Below, piece after piece: positions 34,569-43,927 of a stretch of 64,000 nt of DNA. The notes under the pieces are model-generated. The model was given only the letters and a program-made list of their open reading frames with translations. It did no database searches and was not told the origin of the DNA. The translations under genes and the position numbers were made by a program. Source of the stretch: JBOFDK01 sp051656485 (GTDB lineage Bacteria > Bacillota > Clostridia > Lachnospirales > Cellulosilyticaceae); assembly GCA_051656485.1 (NCBI GenBank), contig JBOGBZ010000004.1, positions 1 to 64,000 of the forward strand. Reading direction: 5' to 3'. Position 1 is the first letter of the stretch. Every line of letters starts with the position of its first letter.

Positions 34569-35339
34569 CTATCTATTTTTTTCATATATTTTACTTAAAC
34601 CTTTTAAGGTTAAAAAGGCATCATACTGATCAATCACATCAGTACCTTCTTGGATTACCTTGCATAGTCCCCCCGTCGCAATGACTTGCATATTTGGAGC
34701 TTCCAATGCTTTCTTTACTTCTTTAACGATATATTCTACTTGTCCGATATAACCATAGACAAGACCTGTCTGCATACTAGTGATTGTATTTTTAGCGTCT
34801 AAGATGTTTTTTGTCTTGCGGATTTCAATCTGTGGGAGTTGTGCGGCTCTATTCCACAAAGCATCTGCACAAATACGAATCCCCGGTGACGTAATGGCTG
34901 CTATGAGTTCGCCTTTATCATTCACAACGTCATAGGTAGTAGCTGTGCCAAAGTCAATGGCCATACATGGCCCATTCACCCGATCATAAGCCGCTACACA
35001 GTTAGCAATGCGACCTGCGCCTACCTCTTTTGGGTTATCTGTACGTATAGCTAATCCCGTCTTTAAGCCCGGTCCTACAATAAGTGGCCTTAAATTAAAG
35101 TATCGTTTGATACTATTGGTCAAAGAATACATGATATCCGGTACAACGGATGCTATAATAACCGCTTGAATCCCCTGAGTCTCAATCCCTCTTTGACTTA
35201 GCATACTGGTCATTGTAATACCATACTCATCTGAAGTACGTGGAGTCTGAGTGGTAAGCCTAAAGCTCGCTACTAGTTTTTGCTTTTCCATTACCCCCAG
35301 TACGATATGGGTATTTCCTACATCTATTGCTAGAATCAT
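34569..35339 (-). CDS. coaX: Type III pantothenate kinase
   Basis: First step of coenzyme A synthesis. ASKHA-fold kinase with the P-loop-like start LAIDVGNTHIVLGVM, the conserved CMAIDFGTATTYDVV segment and SPGIRICADALWNRAAQLP. It is 256 residues, normal. The context (birA upstream, dusB downstream) is the usual Firmicute operon. Confidence 0.95.
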   Translation of the reverse strand: MILAIDVGNTHIVLGVMEKQKLVASFRLTTQTPRTSDEYGITMTSMLSQRGIETQGIQAVIIASVVPDIMYSLTNSIKRYFNLRPLIVGPGLKTGLAIRTDNPKEVGAGRIANCVAAYDRVNGPCMAIDFGTATTYDVVNDKGELIAAITSPGIRICADALWNRAAQLPQIEIRKTKNILDAKNTITSMQTGLVYGYIGQVEYIVKEVKKALEAPNMQVIATGGLCKVIQEGTDVIDQYDAFLTLKGLSKIYEKNR

Positions 35340-35357
35340 TTGTACGCCCCCTATATT

Positions 35358-35801
35358 TTACTCATCTTCTAAAAGCATCGCTACAAAAGCCTTAGCTTCT
35401 ACACCCTTCTCTTCTTCTATGGTCTGTAAGATACGTGCTTTGTCATAGCCTTTGCTCTGATAAAGTACCACTTCTTTTACAAGCTGTCCCTGCTCCGTAC
35501 GGTAAATCATATACCATAAGCGCATAGACTTAAGTAATTCCTCTTTTTCTTTTTGGAATTTCTTAATTTCTAGTTCTGCTCCAATGTCATCTACAAATAC
35601 GTTTTCGTCTTCTGTCTGTTCAATGAACATATGACCATTCTCATGGAATCCTAAAGTAATGACCGAGTTTACTTTTTCTGCAATAGCTGCCACTGCTTCT
35701 GTTATCTCTTCTCTAATAGCCAATGGCATATCATTAAAACTTGGTTCAAAAAAATATTTATGTTGGTGTGGCGATGCACATACGACAATTTGCTTTTTCA
35801 T
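35358..35801 (-). CDS. Small conserved protein, possibly DUF6145
   Basis: A 147-residue soluble protein. KQIVVCASPHQHKYFFEPSFNDMPLAIREEI followed by GAELEIKKFQKEKEELLKSMRLWYMIY resembles a small uncharacterised clostridial family (DUF6145 as I remember it). The C-terminal roughly 45 residues are extra. No function is known. It is translated within the birA-coaX operon with short gaps on both sides. Confidence 0.7.
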   Translation of the reverse strand: MKKQIVVCASPHQHKYFFEPSFNDMPLAIREEITEAVAAIAEKVNSVITLGFHENGHMFIEQTEDENVFVDDIGAELEIKKFQKEKEELLKSMRLWYMIYRTEQGQLVKEVVLYQSKGYDKARILQTIEEEKGVEAKAFVAMLLEDE

Positions 35802-35818
35802 CTTATTTCCTTCCTCTT

Positions 35819-36580
35819 CTATACATAGCCATACAAGCCTCTAACAGAAACTTCACCAGCAAATATCTGCTGCTCTTCTCCTGTTTCCGTCTGAATAATC
35901 AGGTGTCCTTCTGGACTTATCCCTTTAGCATAGGCTTCATATGTTTGTTGATTATCTATTATTTTTACCTTTTTGTTTAACGTTATACACTTGTTCTCAT
36001 ATTTAGACACCAAAGCATCAAATGCTTCTGTTTTTATATAATCCATATAATAACCTTCAAATTTTTCACAGAATCGATTAATCATATATTCACGATTATA
36101 TTTCTTGCCATTTTCCAAATACAGTGATGATGCATACGGCAATTCTTCTGGAAAATGCTCTGTGTTAACGTTGACACCCACCCCTACAATAGCATACTCG
36201 ACGCGTTCCTGGGTGGCATGCATCTCACAAAGTATACCACAAATTTTTTTATTGTGAACAACCAGGTCATTTGGCCATTTGATACCTACCTCTAAGCCTG
36301 TTTCTTCTTCGATGCTCTCACTCATGGCAAGTCCTGCTATAAGCGTAAGAGGGGCAATCGCTTGAGGCTTAATGGTCGGTCTTAAGATAATACTCATCCA
36401 TATGCCTACCCCTGCTGGTGAAGCCCAGCATTTTCCACCGCGCCCTTTGCCTGCCCATTGCTTATCTGCTATAACGACACTACCATCTTTGGCACCTTGC
36501 TTTGCCCATTCTTTTGCTTTTGTATTAGTCGAATCTACTTCTTCATAATACCTTCTCTTCATTCCAATCACATGCATCAC
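35819..36580 (-). CDS. birA: Biotin--[acetyl-CoA-carboxylase] ligase (short BirA)
   Basis: Attaches biotin to carboxylases via biotinyl-AMP. The catalytic motif GKGRGGKCWASPAGVGIWMSIILRP is present, with VDSTNTKAKEWAKQGA near the start and WPNDLVVHNKKICGILCE. At 253 residues it lacks the N-terminal helix-turn-helix of the bifunctional repressor, so it is ligase only. The displayed frame starts with GTG at 36580, overlapping the upstream stop by 4 bp; an ATG at 36577 or at 36562 is also possible because no clear ribosome site decides. Confidence 0.92.
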   Translation of the reverse strand: MMHVIGMKRRYYEEVDSTNTKAKEWAKQGAKDGSVVIADKQWAGKGRGGKCWASPAGVGIWMSIILRPTIKPQAIAPLTLIAGLAMSESIEEETGLEVGIKWPNDLVVHNKKICGILCEMHATQERVEYAIVGVGVNVNTEHFPEELPYASSLYLENGKKYNREYMINRFCEKFEGYYMDYIKTEAFDALVSKYENKCITLNKKVKIIDNQQTYEAYAKGISPEGHLIIQTETGEEQQIFAGEVSVRGLYGYV

Positions 36581-36954
36581 CCCATAAATTTCTCTACATT
36601 AATGATTGCTCTTTTATGCGTTGCCTTTCCTATGATCTTGTCTTCATCTTCAGCTACAATTTCAAAGATTAAAATACGCTTTTGAATATCTACAAGTGTC
36701 GCCGTCGCCTTTACCTTCTTTCCTGGCTTAGTAGCTGCTAAATGAGAGGCATTTATCTCAATACCCACTGTATCATTGCCTTCCTCTATAGCTGGCATAA
36801 CTGCGTGCATCGCTGCATTTTCCATCAATGCAATCATAGCTGGTGTGGCAAACACATCCAGTGTCCCACTCCCTAAGTGTGATGCTAACTTATCTTGCGT
36901 TACTTCTACTTGTGATGTATAAGTTAATCCTACTTCAAGTACTTGTTTCATCAT
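36577..36954 (-). CDS. Thioesterase-family protein (FlK-like hotdog fold)
   Basis: A 125-residue hotdog-fold protein resembling fluoroacetyl-CoA-thioesterase-like enzymes (VFATPAMIALMENAAMHAV, EINASHLAATKPGKKVKATATL). It probably hydrolyses an acyl-CoA; the natural substrate is unknown and fluoroacetate is not implied. AGGAGG lies 7 bases before the first of two tandem ATG codons. It heads the birA-coaX-dusB operon. Confidence 0.85.
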   Translation of the reverse strand: MMKQVLEVGLTYTSQVEVTQDKLASHLGSGTLDVFATPAMIALMENAAMHAVMPAIEEGNDTVGIEINASHLAATKPGKKVKATATLVDIQKRILIFEIVAEDEDKIIGKATHKRAIINVEKFMG

Positions 36955-37011
36955 CTATCATCCTCCTCTTTCTCAAACCCTTCTATAGGTCTCATTATAT
37001 CATAACTAGAC

Positions 37012-37055
37012 AAAAAGAGACACACAACCTCTACTGAGTCGTGTGTCCCCTCTTT
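37012..37055 (-). terminator. Terminator after ftsH
   Basis: AAAAGAGACACACAAC pairs with GTCGTGTGTCCCCTCTTT (one G-U and one mismatch on the minus strand), followed by five T; it begins 4 bases past the ftsH stop. Confidence 0.8.
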
Positions 37056-37058
37056 GTT

Positions 37059-39026
37059 TTATTCTTCAGTCGTTTCTTCTTCTACTTCTGAAGCATCTAC
37101 TGCTTCTTCCGCTTCTTCAAAAACTTCTGCTGCGTCTTGTTTCATATCGGCTGCTACTGCTTCGAAGATACTTTCTTCTGCTTCATCTAAATCCACAGGC
37201 TCACCATTCATAATCTGTCTAAACTGCTTGCCAGTAATCTTCTCTCTTTCAAGAAGAACCTTAGAAGCACTGTCTAGAATATCTCTATGCTCATTAAGAA
37301 GCTCTTTTGATCTTGTGTATGCATTTTCGATGATTACTTTGATATGTTTGTCGATAGCTGTAGCTACATCTTCACTGTAGTTACGTGTATGGTTGAAGTC
37401 ACGTCCTAAGAACACCTCTTCTTGCTCATCACCAAATTTGATTGGTCCAAGCTCACTCATACCGTACTTTGTGACCATATCACGTGCAATATGTGTCGCA
37501 CGCTCGATATCGTTTGATGCACCCGTTGTAATATCCCCAAAGATGATTTCTTCTGCTGCACGACCACCTAGAAGGCTCACGATTTCATCTAACATTCTTG
37601 ATTTTGTCATGTAAAGTTTATCTTCTTTTGGAAGTGGCATTGTATAACCACCTGCAAAACCTGTAGGGATAATAGATACACTGTGTACTGGATCAAGATT
37701 TGGAAGTAATTCATGAATAAGTGCATGCCCTACTTCATGATAAGCTGTAATACGCTTTTCTTTTTCTGTAACTACATGACTCTTCTTCTCTGTACCTACA
37801 GTAATCTTGATAAGTGCACGCTGTACTTCATACATATCGATGGCACGCTTGTTGTCACGTGCTGTAAGAAGTGCTGCTTCGTTCATAAGGTTTGCAAGGT
37901 CTGCCCCTGTAAAGCCTGGAGTTGTACGTGCGATTACTTTAAGATCGATATCTTCATTAAGTGGCTTTCCTTTAGCATGTACTTTAAGGATTGCTTCACG
38001 TCCTTTAACATCTGGACGACCTACTACTACCTGTCTGTCGAAACGACCTGGACGAAGAAGTGCTGGGTCTAGTACGTCTGCACGGTTTGTAGCCGCTACA
38101 ACGATTACGCCTTCATTCACACCGAAACCATCCATCTCTACAAGAAGTTGGTTAAGTGTTTGTTCTCTTTCATCATGGCCGCCACCAAGACCTGCGCCAC
38201 GTTTTCTACCTACCGCATCAATCTCATCGATAAAGACGATAGCTGGTGCATTTTTCTTCGCCTGTTCGAATAAGTCACGTACACGTGATGCCCCTACCCC
38301 TACGAACATTTCTACGAAGTCTGAACCTGAAATACTAAAGAATGGTACTTTCGCTTCACCTGCAACAGCTTTTGCAAGAAGTGTTTTACCTGTACCTGGA
38401 GGCCCTACAAGTAGGACACCTTTTGGTATCTTCGCACCAATATCTGTATACTTCTTAGGATTCTTAAGGAAGTCTACAAGTTCTGCTACTTCTTCTTTTT
38501 CTTCATCAAGACCTGCTACATCTGTAAATGTAGTAGAGCCTTTCTCATCAATAGACATCTTCGCCTTACTCTTACCAAATGACATGACACGGCCACCGCC
38601 GCCACCACCTTGCATTTGATTCATGAAGAACACCATGATAAAGATGAACATACCTACGATTAAGACAATCTGTAGAATTGGGAAGAACATATTTGGTTGT
38701 TCTTCATATGTTCTTGGATTAAGTGCTTCTTGTGTTTCTAGCGGCAAGCTATCAAAGAAGCTCATAAATGATATTTGATCTACTTGCACTGTAGAGCGCT
38801 GTGTTGTCCCTTTTGGTAGAACAGTTACATATGCCACCCCTCCACTAGATAGTTCAACACTCATCTCTTCTATTTTATTGTTAATAATATCTGCTTTTAA
38901 GTTACCATATTTATAAGTCGGTAGCTTCTCACTTAAAGAACCATTGGCTCCGAAAATCACTGCTACAAAAAGCACCCCTATTATAATAAGGTATAACATA
39001 CTACCTTTCATTTTACCTTTCAACAA
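37059..39026 (-). CDS. ftsH: ATP-dependent zinc metalloprotease FtsH
   Basis: Membrane-bound AAA+ protease for misfolded and regulatory membrane proteins. Two spans flank an outer domain (about 12-28 and 118-138), then Walker A GPPGTGKT, Walker B VFIDEID, the SRH region, and the zinc site HEVGH (about residue 430). It is about 655 residues with an acidic tail. AGGAGG directly abuts the ATG at 39032 (zero spacing), so translation more likely starts at TTG 39026 (6-base spacing) or TTG 39023. Confidence 0.96.
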   Translation of the reverse strand: MLKGKMKGSMLYLIIIGVLFVAVIFGANGSLSEKLPTYKYGNLKADIINNKIEEMSVELSSGGVAYVTVLPKGTTQRSTVQVDQISFMSFFDSLPLETQEALNPRTYEEQPNMFFPILQIVLIVGMFIFIMVFFMNQMQGGGGGGRVMSFGKSKAKMSIDEKGSTTFTDVAGLDEEKEEVAELVDFLKNPKKYTDIGAKIPKGVLLVGPPGTGKTLLAKAVAGEAKVPFFSISGSDFVEMFVGVGASRVRDLFEQAKKNAPAIVFIDEIDAVGRKRGAGLGGGHDEREQTLNQLLVEMDGFGVNEGVIVVAATNRADVLDPALLRPGRFDRQVVVGRPDVKGREAILKVHAKGKPLNEDIDLKVIARTTPGFTGADLANLMNEAALLTARDNKRAIDMYEVQRALIKITVGTEKKSHVVTEKEKRITAYHEVGHALIHELLPNLDPVHSVSIIPTGFAGGYTMPLPKEDKLYMTKSRMLDEIVSLLGGRAAEEIIFGDITTGASNDIERATHIARDMVTKYGMSELGPIKFGDEQEEVFLGRDFNHTRNYSEDVATAIDKHIKVIIENAYTRSKELLNEHRDILDSASKVLLEREKITGKQFRQIMNGEPVDLDEAEESIFEAVAADMKQDAAEVFEEAEEAVDASEVEEETTEE

Positions 39027-39059
39027 TCTCATCCTCCTTCCTTTTTTTAAGACTCTGTA

Positions 39060-39581
39060 TTATTCTCCTACGTTTACTGCAATGTAAGGAAGGTTTCTAT
39101 AAAATTGTTGATAATCTAGTCCATATCCTATTACAAAGCTATCTGGTATTGTAAAGCCTATATAATCGACGTCTACATCTACCACACGTTGGTCTGGTTT
39201 GTCTAAAAGTGTACATATCTTAACACTTTTTGGATTTCTACTTTCTAAAAGATTCTTTAAGTAGCTAAGTGTACGTCCAGAATCAATGATATCTTCTACA
39301 ATAAGTACGTCTTTACCATCTATTGGTTCATCTAAATCTTTAAGGATTTTTACGATACCTGAACTTTTGTATTCATCCCCATAGCTTGATACTGCCATGA
39401 ATTCCATTTTCATTGGTACACTTACACGCTTCGCAAGGTCTGTCATAAACATAACGCCACCTTTTAATACACAAAGCATGATGATTTCTTTTCCTTCGTA
39501 ATCTCTAGAGATTTGCTCTCCAAGCTCTTCTATTCTTCTTTGTAGATCTTGTTCATTTATAAGTGTTTCTAACTTTAACAT
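39060..39581 (-). CDS. hpt: Hypoxanthine phosphoribosyltransferase
   Basis: Purine salvage: hypoxanthine/guanine plus PRPP to nucleotide. The PRPP motif VLIVEDIIDSGRTL and purine-binding end (KPDQRVVDVDVDYIGFTIPDSFVIGYGLDY) are intact; 173 residues, normal. The start overlaps the tilS end by 7 bp with AGGAGG inside tilS. The tilS-hpt-ftsH order is conserved in Firmicutes. Confidence 0.97.
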   Translation of the reverse strand: MLKLETLINEQDLQRRIEELGEQISRDYEGKEIIMLCVLKGGVMFMTDLAKRVSVPMKMEFMAVSSYGDEYKSSGIVKILKDLDEPIDGKDVLIVEDIIDSGRTLSYLKNLLESRNPKSVKICTLLDKPDQRVVDVDVDYIGFTIPDSFVIGYGLDYQQFYRNLPYIAVNVGE

Positions 39582-40969
39582 AATCCCTCCTGAGCAGTTT
39601 GTTTAGTAATTTTAATTTCGAGTATGTTGTTTGTTTTAGGTACGACAAAATACTTGCTACTGAGCCTTGACCCCACAATCCACACTACCTCTTCTTTATC
39701 TACAATAAGAGGCATGATGTCACGTTGTTGTTGTGGTATTTTCTCGTCGATAAAAAACTTTTTAAGTTTTTTCTTTCCACCTTTTAATGTAATAACATCT
39801 AAAGGCTTACGGGTTCTTAAAAGCAAGTTGTCTTTTATTTTATCATAATCAACATATTTAGTATACATGTTTTCCTTGCTTTCTTCAAATGTTTTGCAAC
39901 TACATAAAGTAAGTTCAATCTGCAAATTCAACGCTTCAATACTATTTTTCCCTAATACAAGCGGAATATGATAACCTTCTCCATTAACTGCTACTTGCTT
40001 TTGGATGATCAAGGTATCATAAGACTTTTTGACTACGATATCATAAGGTAAATGAACTTCTTTTCCTGTTTGCTTCGCCATAAGCTCCATACAACTTTGG
40101 ACATGTACTTGCATGATGTCTTTCTGCGCTTTGGCAACCTTCGCCAGGATATTATAAAGAAGTTTCTTTTGCATATAGGTTTTTTCTTGTAGTATTGCTG
40201 GAATTTGCACTGTACACCTTTGGTTGTGCCAGGTGGTGATTTCTTGCAGACACTTATCTGCATAATCTTCGATAAACTCCGATGCTTCTTGGTAAAGCTC
40301 TCCTTGTCTAAACAAGGTTTCTTGTACCCCTTCATTAAAGTGCTCTTCTATATAAGGAATGCACTGCAGACGCATTTTATTACGTGTATATACTGGCATA
40401 AAGTTTGTATGATCATCATAATACGTCAGTTGCTTATACTTACAGTAGCTCTCAATTTCTTGACGACTCAAGCATAAGATTGGACGAATAATCCTGTCTC
40501 TTTTTGCCTGTATACCCCCTAACCCTTTCATATCTGAACCTCTTATAAAATGCATCAACATCGTCTCTGCTTGGTCATTGGCATTATGTGCTGTAGCTAT
40601 CTTATCATTAAGATTTGTTAAAGATATAAAGAAATCATATCTTTCCTTGCGCCCAGCTTCTTCTTCCGATAATTTTTGGGCACTCGCTAAGTCGCTTATA
40701 TTACACCTATGAATAAAACACGGAATATGCCGTGCCTCACACCATTCTTTTACATGCTGTTCATCTCTATCGGCTTCTTCACGAAGTCCATGATTAATGT
40801 GTGCTACCTTAAGTTGTATGCCATACTTGTCTTGGTAGGTATACAGAAAATCTATAAGCATCATTGAATCTGCGCCACCAGATACACCTACGACAATCGT
40901 ATCTCCCGATTGTATAAGTTTCTTATTTTTAATGAAATGATGCACTTTTTTTTCGATTAATGTAAGCAT
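39575..40969 (-). CDS. tilS: tRNA(Ile)-lysidine synthase
   Basis: Converts C34 of tRNA-Ile(CAU) to lysidine. The PP-loop SGGADSMMLIDFL (about 30-42) and HINHGLREEADRDEQHV are diagnostic; the C-terminal substrate-binding domains end with KLKKFFIDEKIPQQQRDIMPLIVD. It is 464 residues. GGAAGG precedes the start. Confidence 0.95.
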   Translation of the reverse strand: MLTLIEKKVHHFIKNKKLIQSGDTIVVGVSGGADSMMLIDFLYTYQDKYGIQLKVAHINHGLREEADRDEQHVKEWCEARHIPCFIHRCNISDLASAQKLSEEEAGRKERYDFFISLTNLNDKIATAHNANDQAETMLMHFIRGSDMKGLGGIQAKRDRIIRPILCLSRQEIESYCKYKQLTYYDDHTNFMPVYTRNKMRLQCIPYIEEHFNEGVQETLFRQGELYQEASEFIEDYADKCLQEITTWHNQRCTVQIPAILQEKTYMQKKLLYNILAKVAKAQKDIMQVHVQSCMELMAKQTGKEVHLPYDIVVKKSYDTLIIQKQVAVNGEGYHIPLVLGKNSIEALNLQIELTLCSCKTFEESKENMYTKYVDYDKIKDNLLLRTRKPLDVITLKGGKKKLKKFFIDEKIPQQQRDIMPLIVDKEEVVWIVGSRLSSKYFVVPKTNNILEIKITKQTAQEGLC

Positions 40970-41045
40970 TTGTCTATCCTTCCCTTGTTGTTTCGTGCAT
41001 TATAAATTATACCCTAATCTATACAATTGTCATACTCTTTTAATG

Positions 41046-41083
41046 ATAAAAAAATAAGGCATACTTTTCTCGGTATACCTCGT
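41046..41083 (-). terminator. Terminator after the small TM protein
   Basis: 8-bp stem AGGTATAC/GTATGCCT on the minus strand (one G-U pair), followed by a seven-T run. Confidence 0.8.
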
Positions 41084-41087
41084 TTTT

Positions 41088-41378
41088 TTAAAGTAGTATA
41101 TAAATGCAAGTCACAACACCTAGCAAACCAATGCTCCCCCAAAAGAAATAATCAATCCATCTCTTGGACGCTTCATTGGCTCTAGCATTCTGAGACCCTT
41201 GCTTTGCCTCATAATAACTCAAAGGGCCTCTAAGCTTCATTTGCTTTTCTAAAAGTTCTTCTGCATAATGTACCAAGTTCAACGAGCTTGGTGCCTGGGT
41301 CACTTCATCCCGTAGCACAAAAACTGCTTCTTTATACCAATCACTTTCCTCACCATGTACACGTATTCGCCGTTCCAT
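41088..41378 (-). CDS. Small C-terminally anchored membrane protein
   Basis: Unrecognised 96-residue protein. The first roughly 70 residues are charged and helical (EELLEKQMKLRGPLSYYEAKQG); a single span (FFWGSIGLLGVVTCIYILL) forms the C-terminus, so the bulk should face the cytoplasm as in tail-anchored proteins. AAGGAG lies before the ATG. It follows spoIIE by about 60 bp in the same direction and may be expressed with it during sporulation (inference). Confidence 0.7.
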   Translation of the reverse strand: MERRIRVHGEESDWYKEAVFVLRDEVTQAPSSLNLVHYAEELLEKQMKLRGPLSYYEAKQGSQNARANEASKRWIDYFFWGSIGLLGVVTCIYILL

Positions 41379-41438
41379 CCCTTACTCCTTTTGTCTTTGG
41401 TGTTTAAAGTGTTCCACATTTTTTGTTTTTTATACAGT

Positions 41439-43811
41439 TTATTTTGCTATTCCTAATTCCTCCATAGGGTCTTGCCAAATTTTCGCCACTACAATGGTCA
41501 TATCATCTCTTTCTTTTACGCCTAGCAACGCTTTGCTTTTTTCCATCAAGTATGCTGCCATATACTGTGGATCACCCACATCTACTTCTTTTATAAAGTG
41601 CTTAAAGGTTTCTTCTTTACCGAGTACATCCTCTGGTGTTTGTAAGATGCCGTCTGTCACCATAATAATCATATCCCCTGATTCAAGCTGAATTTTCTTA
41701 CTTTCTACATCCACATCTTTCAAGATGCCTACTGGTAAAGTAGATGTCCTAACTGTTAGCACCTCTCCTTTTCGGAGTATAAAGCTGGTGGATGCACCTG
41801 CCTTTAGAAACTCTGCAATCCCTGTCTGCTGGTCGATAAGGGTAATGTCCATAGTGGAGAATACTTCTTCATCCGACTTTAAGATAAGTGCCGCATTAAT
41901 CATACGAATGGCTAAGTCTCTTCTAAAGCCTGATTCCATAAAGTCCTCTAGCATTTCCATAGCAGCTGCACTTTCTTCATAAGCCAGTACACCACTTCCC
42001 ATGCCATCCGCAACTGCGAGTAAATACTGATTGTCTTGGAGTTCCATAAATGTATGGACATCTCCTGATACGCCTGACTTCGCACAGATGGCACTTCCTG
42101 AAGTTACATGATACATATGACGAATACCGAATTTGTAGTGGCAGCCTTTTTCACTACACTCATGTTTTTCTAGGACGACTTTATACCCTACTATTTTCTC
42201 TATCTGCTTAGTCAGTAGACTTACTACCTGTGTATTTTGTTTGCAATAAGGGGTATGTACGTCTATGCAGTACGCTTTCCCCTTATTTTCAATGACCATC
42301 ACATCTTTTATTTTGATGCCCTCTGCCTTGATGCTTTCTTTTAAATACTTTTCTTTTTCTTTATCAAAATAGAGTTCTTTATCGACATCATGAATCAGAT
42401 CTTTAAGAGTCTCTGCTACGGCACGTAACTCTTCAGCTACTAATTCTCTATTTTCTAGGAATTTATTTTGCCACATAAGGTCTTGCTTCAGCAAATCTAA
42501 TTTATAGCTTAGCACATAAGCAAAATTATCTGCATGGATACAATGCTTCGTAAACTCAGCTGGTATATCTCCCTTGCTGATAAAGCCCTTTTTCTCAATA
42601 GCGCCTATCATCTGGTACGCTTGCGCATAAGTATTCTTCAAATCTTGCTCCCAACAAAAATGTCGCATCGAACAGCTCTCACATAGCTTTTCTGCCGTAT
42701 CCTCGATAAGTCCATTGATCATCTTAGGGGTATAATCCGCATTTCTTTCTTGAAGCTTTTGGAAGCTTTTCCCCAGCTTCTCAAAACCGCTGACCACATG
42801 CTTTAAACGATCCGTCATGATGTGCTGTACTCTTAGCAAATGCTCTTTTTCTTTCACTTCACTATTTTTCTCTGAGAACCAATGAGCCATCCCAAAGTAA
42901 TGTTTTGGAATAAGTAGACTGATGATACTTGCCCCTATGTAAGCTGCAATTAAAGATTCATTCATCTGATAATCATTAAAGACGATGAACCCTAGTACTT
43001 GTCCAATTCCTATCCCTATAATGGTTCCTATGCGTCCAAGTGGTAAGAATAGGCCTCCTAGTATAGCTGCTAATCCATAAACGCCTATAAGCTCTGGCGA
43101 GATATACCCGATCATCGCTAGCACACTACCTATAACGACACTAATAGTCACCCCTACATTAATGCCCCCTAGATAAATGACTCCTATCATCACTATAAAC
43201 GTTAAAACATCTTTAAAGTAGACTTCTTTAACTACTGGCATTTTAATAAAGAAGTCCACAAACCCTCCTAAAATACATGCAAAAATAAAAATCATACTCG
43301 TTGCTTCTCTAGTGGTAAGCGGCGTTGTACGCTCTTCCTTCAGCACTTCGACTCCGTAGAAAAGGATGAGGCAACACCCTGCCCCAACGACTGCCTCAAA
43401 GCTAGTCATCGCTAGGCTATACCAACTAAACCCTTGAATAAGGCTTGCAATTATATCCACCACCAAAATACTGATACTAACGACAGCCATCTGATTTCTT
43501 ATGGTCAGTTTATTTCCCACCGACACCATATACTCTCTTATGACTGCAACCAGCATAAACATAAAGATGTACTTAATCGTCTCTACTCTAAAACTCGTCA
43601 GTGAAATAATACCACATGTCGCAAAAAGCCAGCTCCATTTTCTTATTGCCTTATTAAAAAACAGCGTTCCCACATAAGCTACCCCTACGGTGTAATATAT
43701 TTCTCCAACACCTATGCGCGCCATTAAAAAAGCTAGTACACAAAGTATTATTTCCACTCTTTTCATGCCTACGTTACTTGGCTTCTCATCATTCGTCATT
43801 TTATTATTCAT
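41439..43811 (-). CDS. spoIIE: Stage II sporulation protein E, PP2C-type phosphatase
   Basis: Membrane phosphatase that dephosphorylates SpoIIAA to release sigma-F in the forespore and takes part in polar division. Residues about 15-300 are a block of some ten spans, about 300-560 the regulatory/FtsZ-interacting middle part, and about 570-785 the PP2C domain (AVADGMGSGVLAYEESAAAMEML, GASTSFILRKGE, MVTDGI). It is 790 residues, close to the usual 820. GGAGGG precedes the ATG; the promoter is annotated separately. Confidence 0.96.
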   Translation of the reverse strand: MNNKMTNDEKPSNVGMKRVEIILCVLAFLMARIGVGEIYYTVGVAYVGTLFFNKAIRKWSWLFATCGIISLTSFRVETIKYIFMFMLVAVIREYMVSVGNKLTIRNQMAVVSISILVVDIIASLIQGFSWYSLAMTSFEAVVGAGCCLILFYGVEVLKEERTTPLTTREATSMIFIFACILGGFVDFFIKMPVVKEVYFKDVLTFIVMIGVIYLGGINVGVTISVVIGSVLAMIGYISPELIGVYGLAAILGGLFLPLGRIGTIIGIGIGQVLGFIVFNDYQMNESLIAAYIGASIISLLIPKHYFGMAHWFSEKNSEVKEKEHLLRVQHIMTDRLKHVVSGFEKLGKSFQKLQERNADYTPKMINGLIEDTAEKLCESCSMRHFCWEQDLKNTYAQAYQMIGAIEKKGFISKGDIPAEFTKHCIHADNFAYVLSYKLDLLKQDLMWQNKFLENRELVAEELRAVAETLKDLIHDVDKELYFDKEKEKYLKESIKAEGIKIKDVMVIENKGKAYCIDVHTPYCKQNTQVVSLLTKQIEKIVGYKVVLEKHECSEKGCHYKFGIRHMYHVTSGSAICAKSGVSGDVHTFMELQDNQYLLAVADGMGSGVLAYEESAAAMEMLEDFMESGFRRDLAIRMINAALILKSDEEVFSTMDITLIDQQTGIAEFLKAGASTSFILRKGEVLTVRTSTLPVGILKDVDVESKKIQLESGDMIIMVTDGILQTPEDVLGKEETFKHFIKEVDVGDPQYMAAYLMEKSKALLGVKERDDMTIVVAKIWQDPMEELGIAK

Positions 43812-43835
43812 TTTCTTCCCTCCTACACTTCTTTC

Positions 43836-43901
43836 ATTATAGAGATACCCGCTTGAAATATTTGTAAATATCTGTATGCTTTTCCATAAAAGTTTTAGAC
43901 A
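43836..43901 (-). promoter_or_regulatory. spoIIE promoter: sigma-A hexamers with 21-bp spacing and a Spo0A-box-like site
   Basis: On the minus strand TTTACA (43868-43863), a 21-bp spacer and TATAAT (43841-43836), 25 bp before the start codon. TGTCTAA (43901-43895), one base from the Spo0A box TGTCGAA, lies 26 bp upstream of the -35. In Bacillus subtilis spoIIE is also a Spo0A-activated sigma-A promoter with over-long spacing. Confidence 0.6.
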
Positions 43902-43927
43902 TTTTTAGCTGACATTCTCTCTTATTT

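Noticed and set aside
37807..38619. 270-residue plus-strand open frame inside ftsH
   Set aside because: Antisense shadow of a highly conserved gene, rich in Ser, Arg and Pro, without a ribosome site or known motif.
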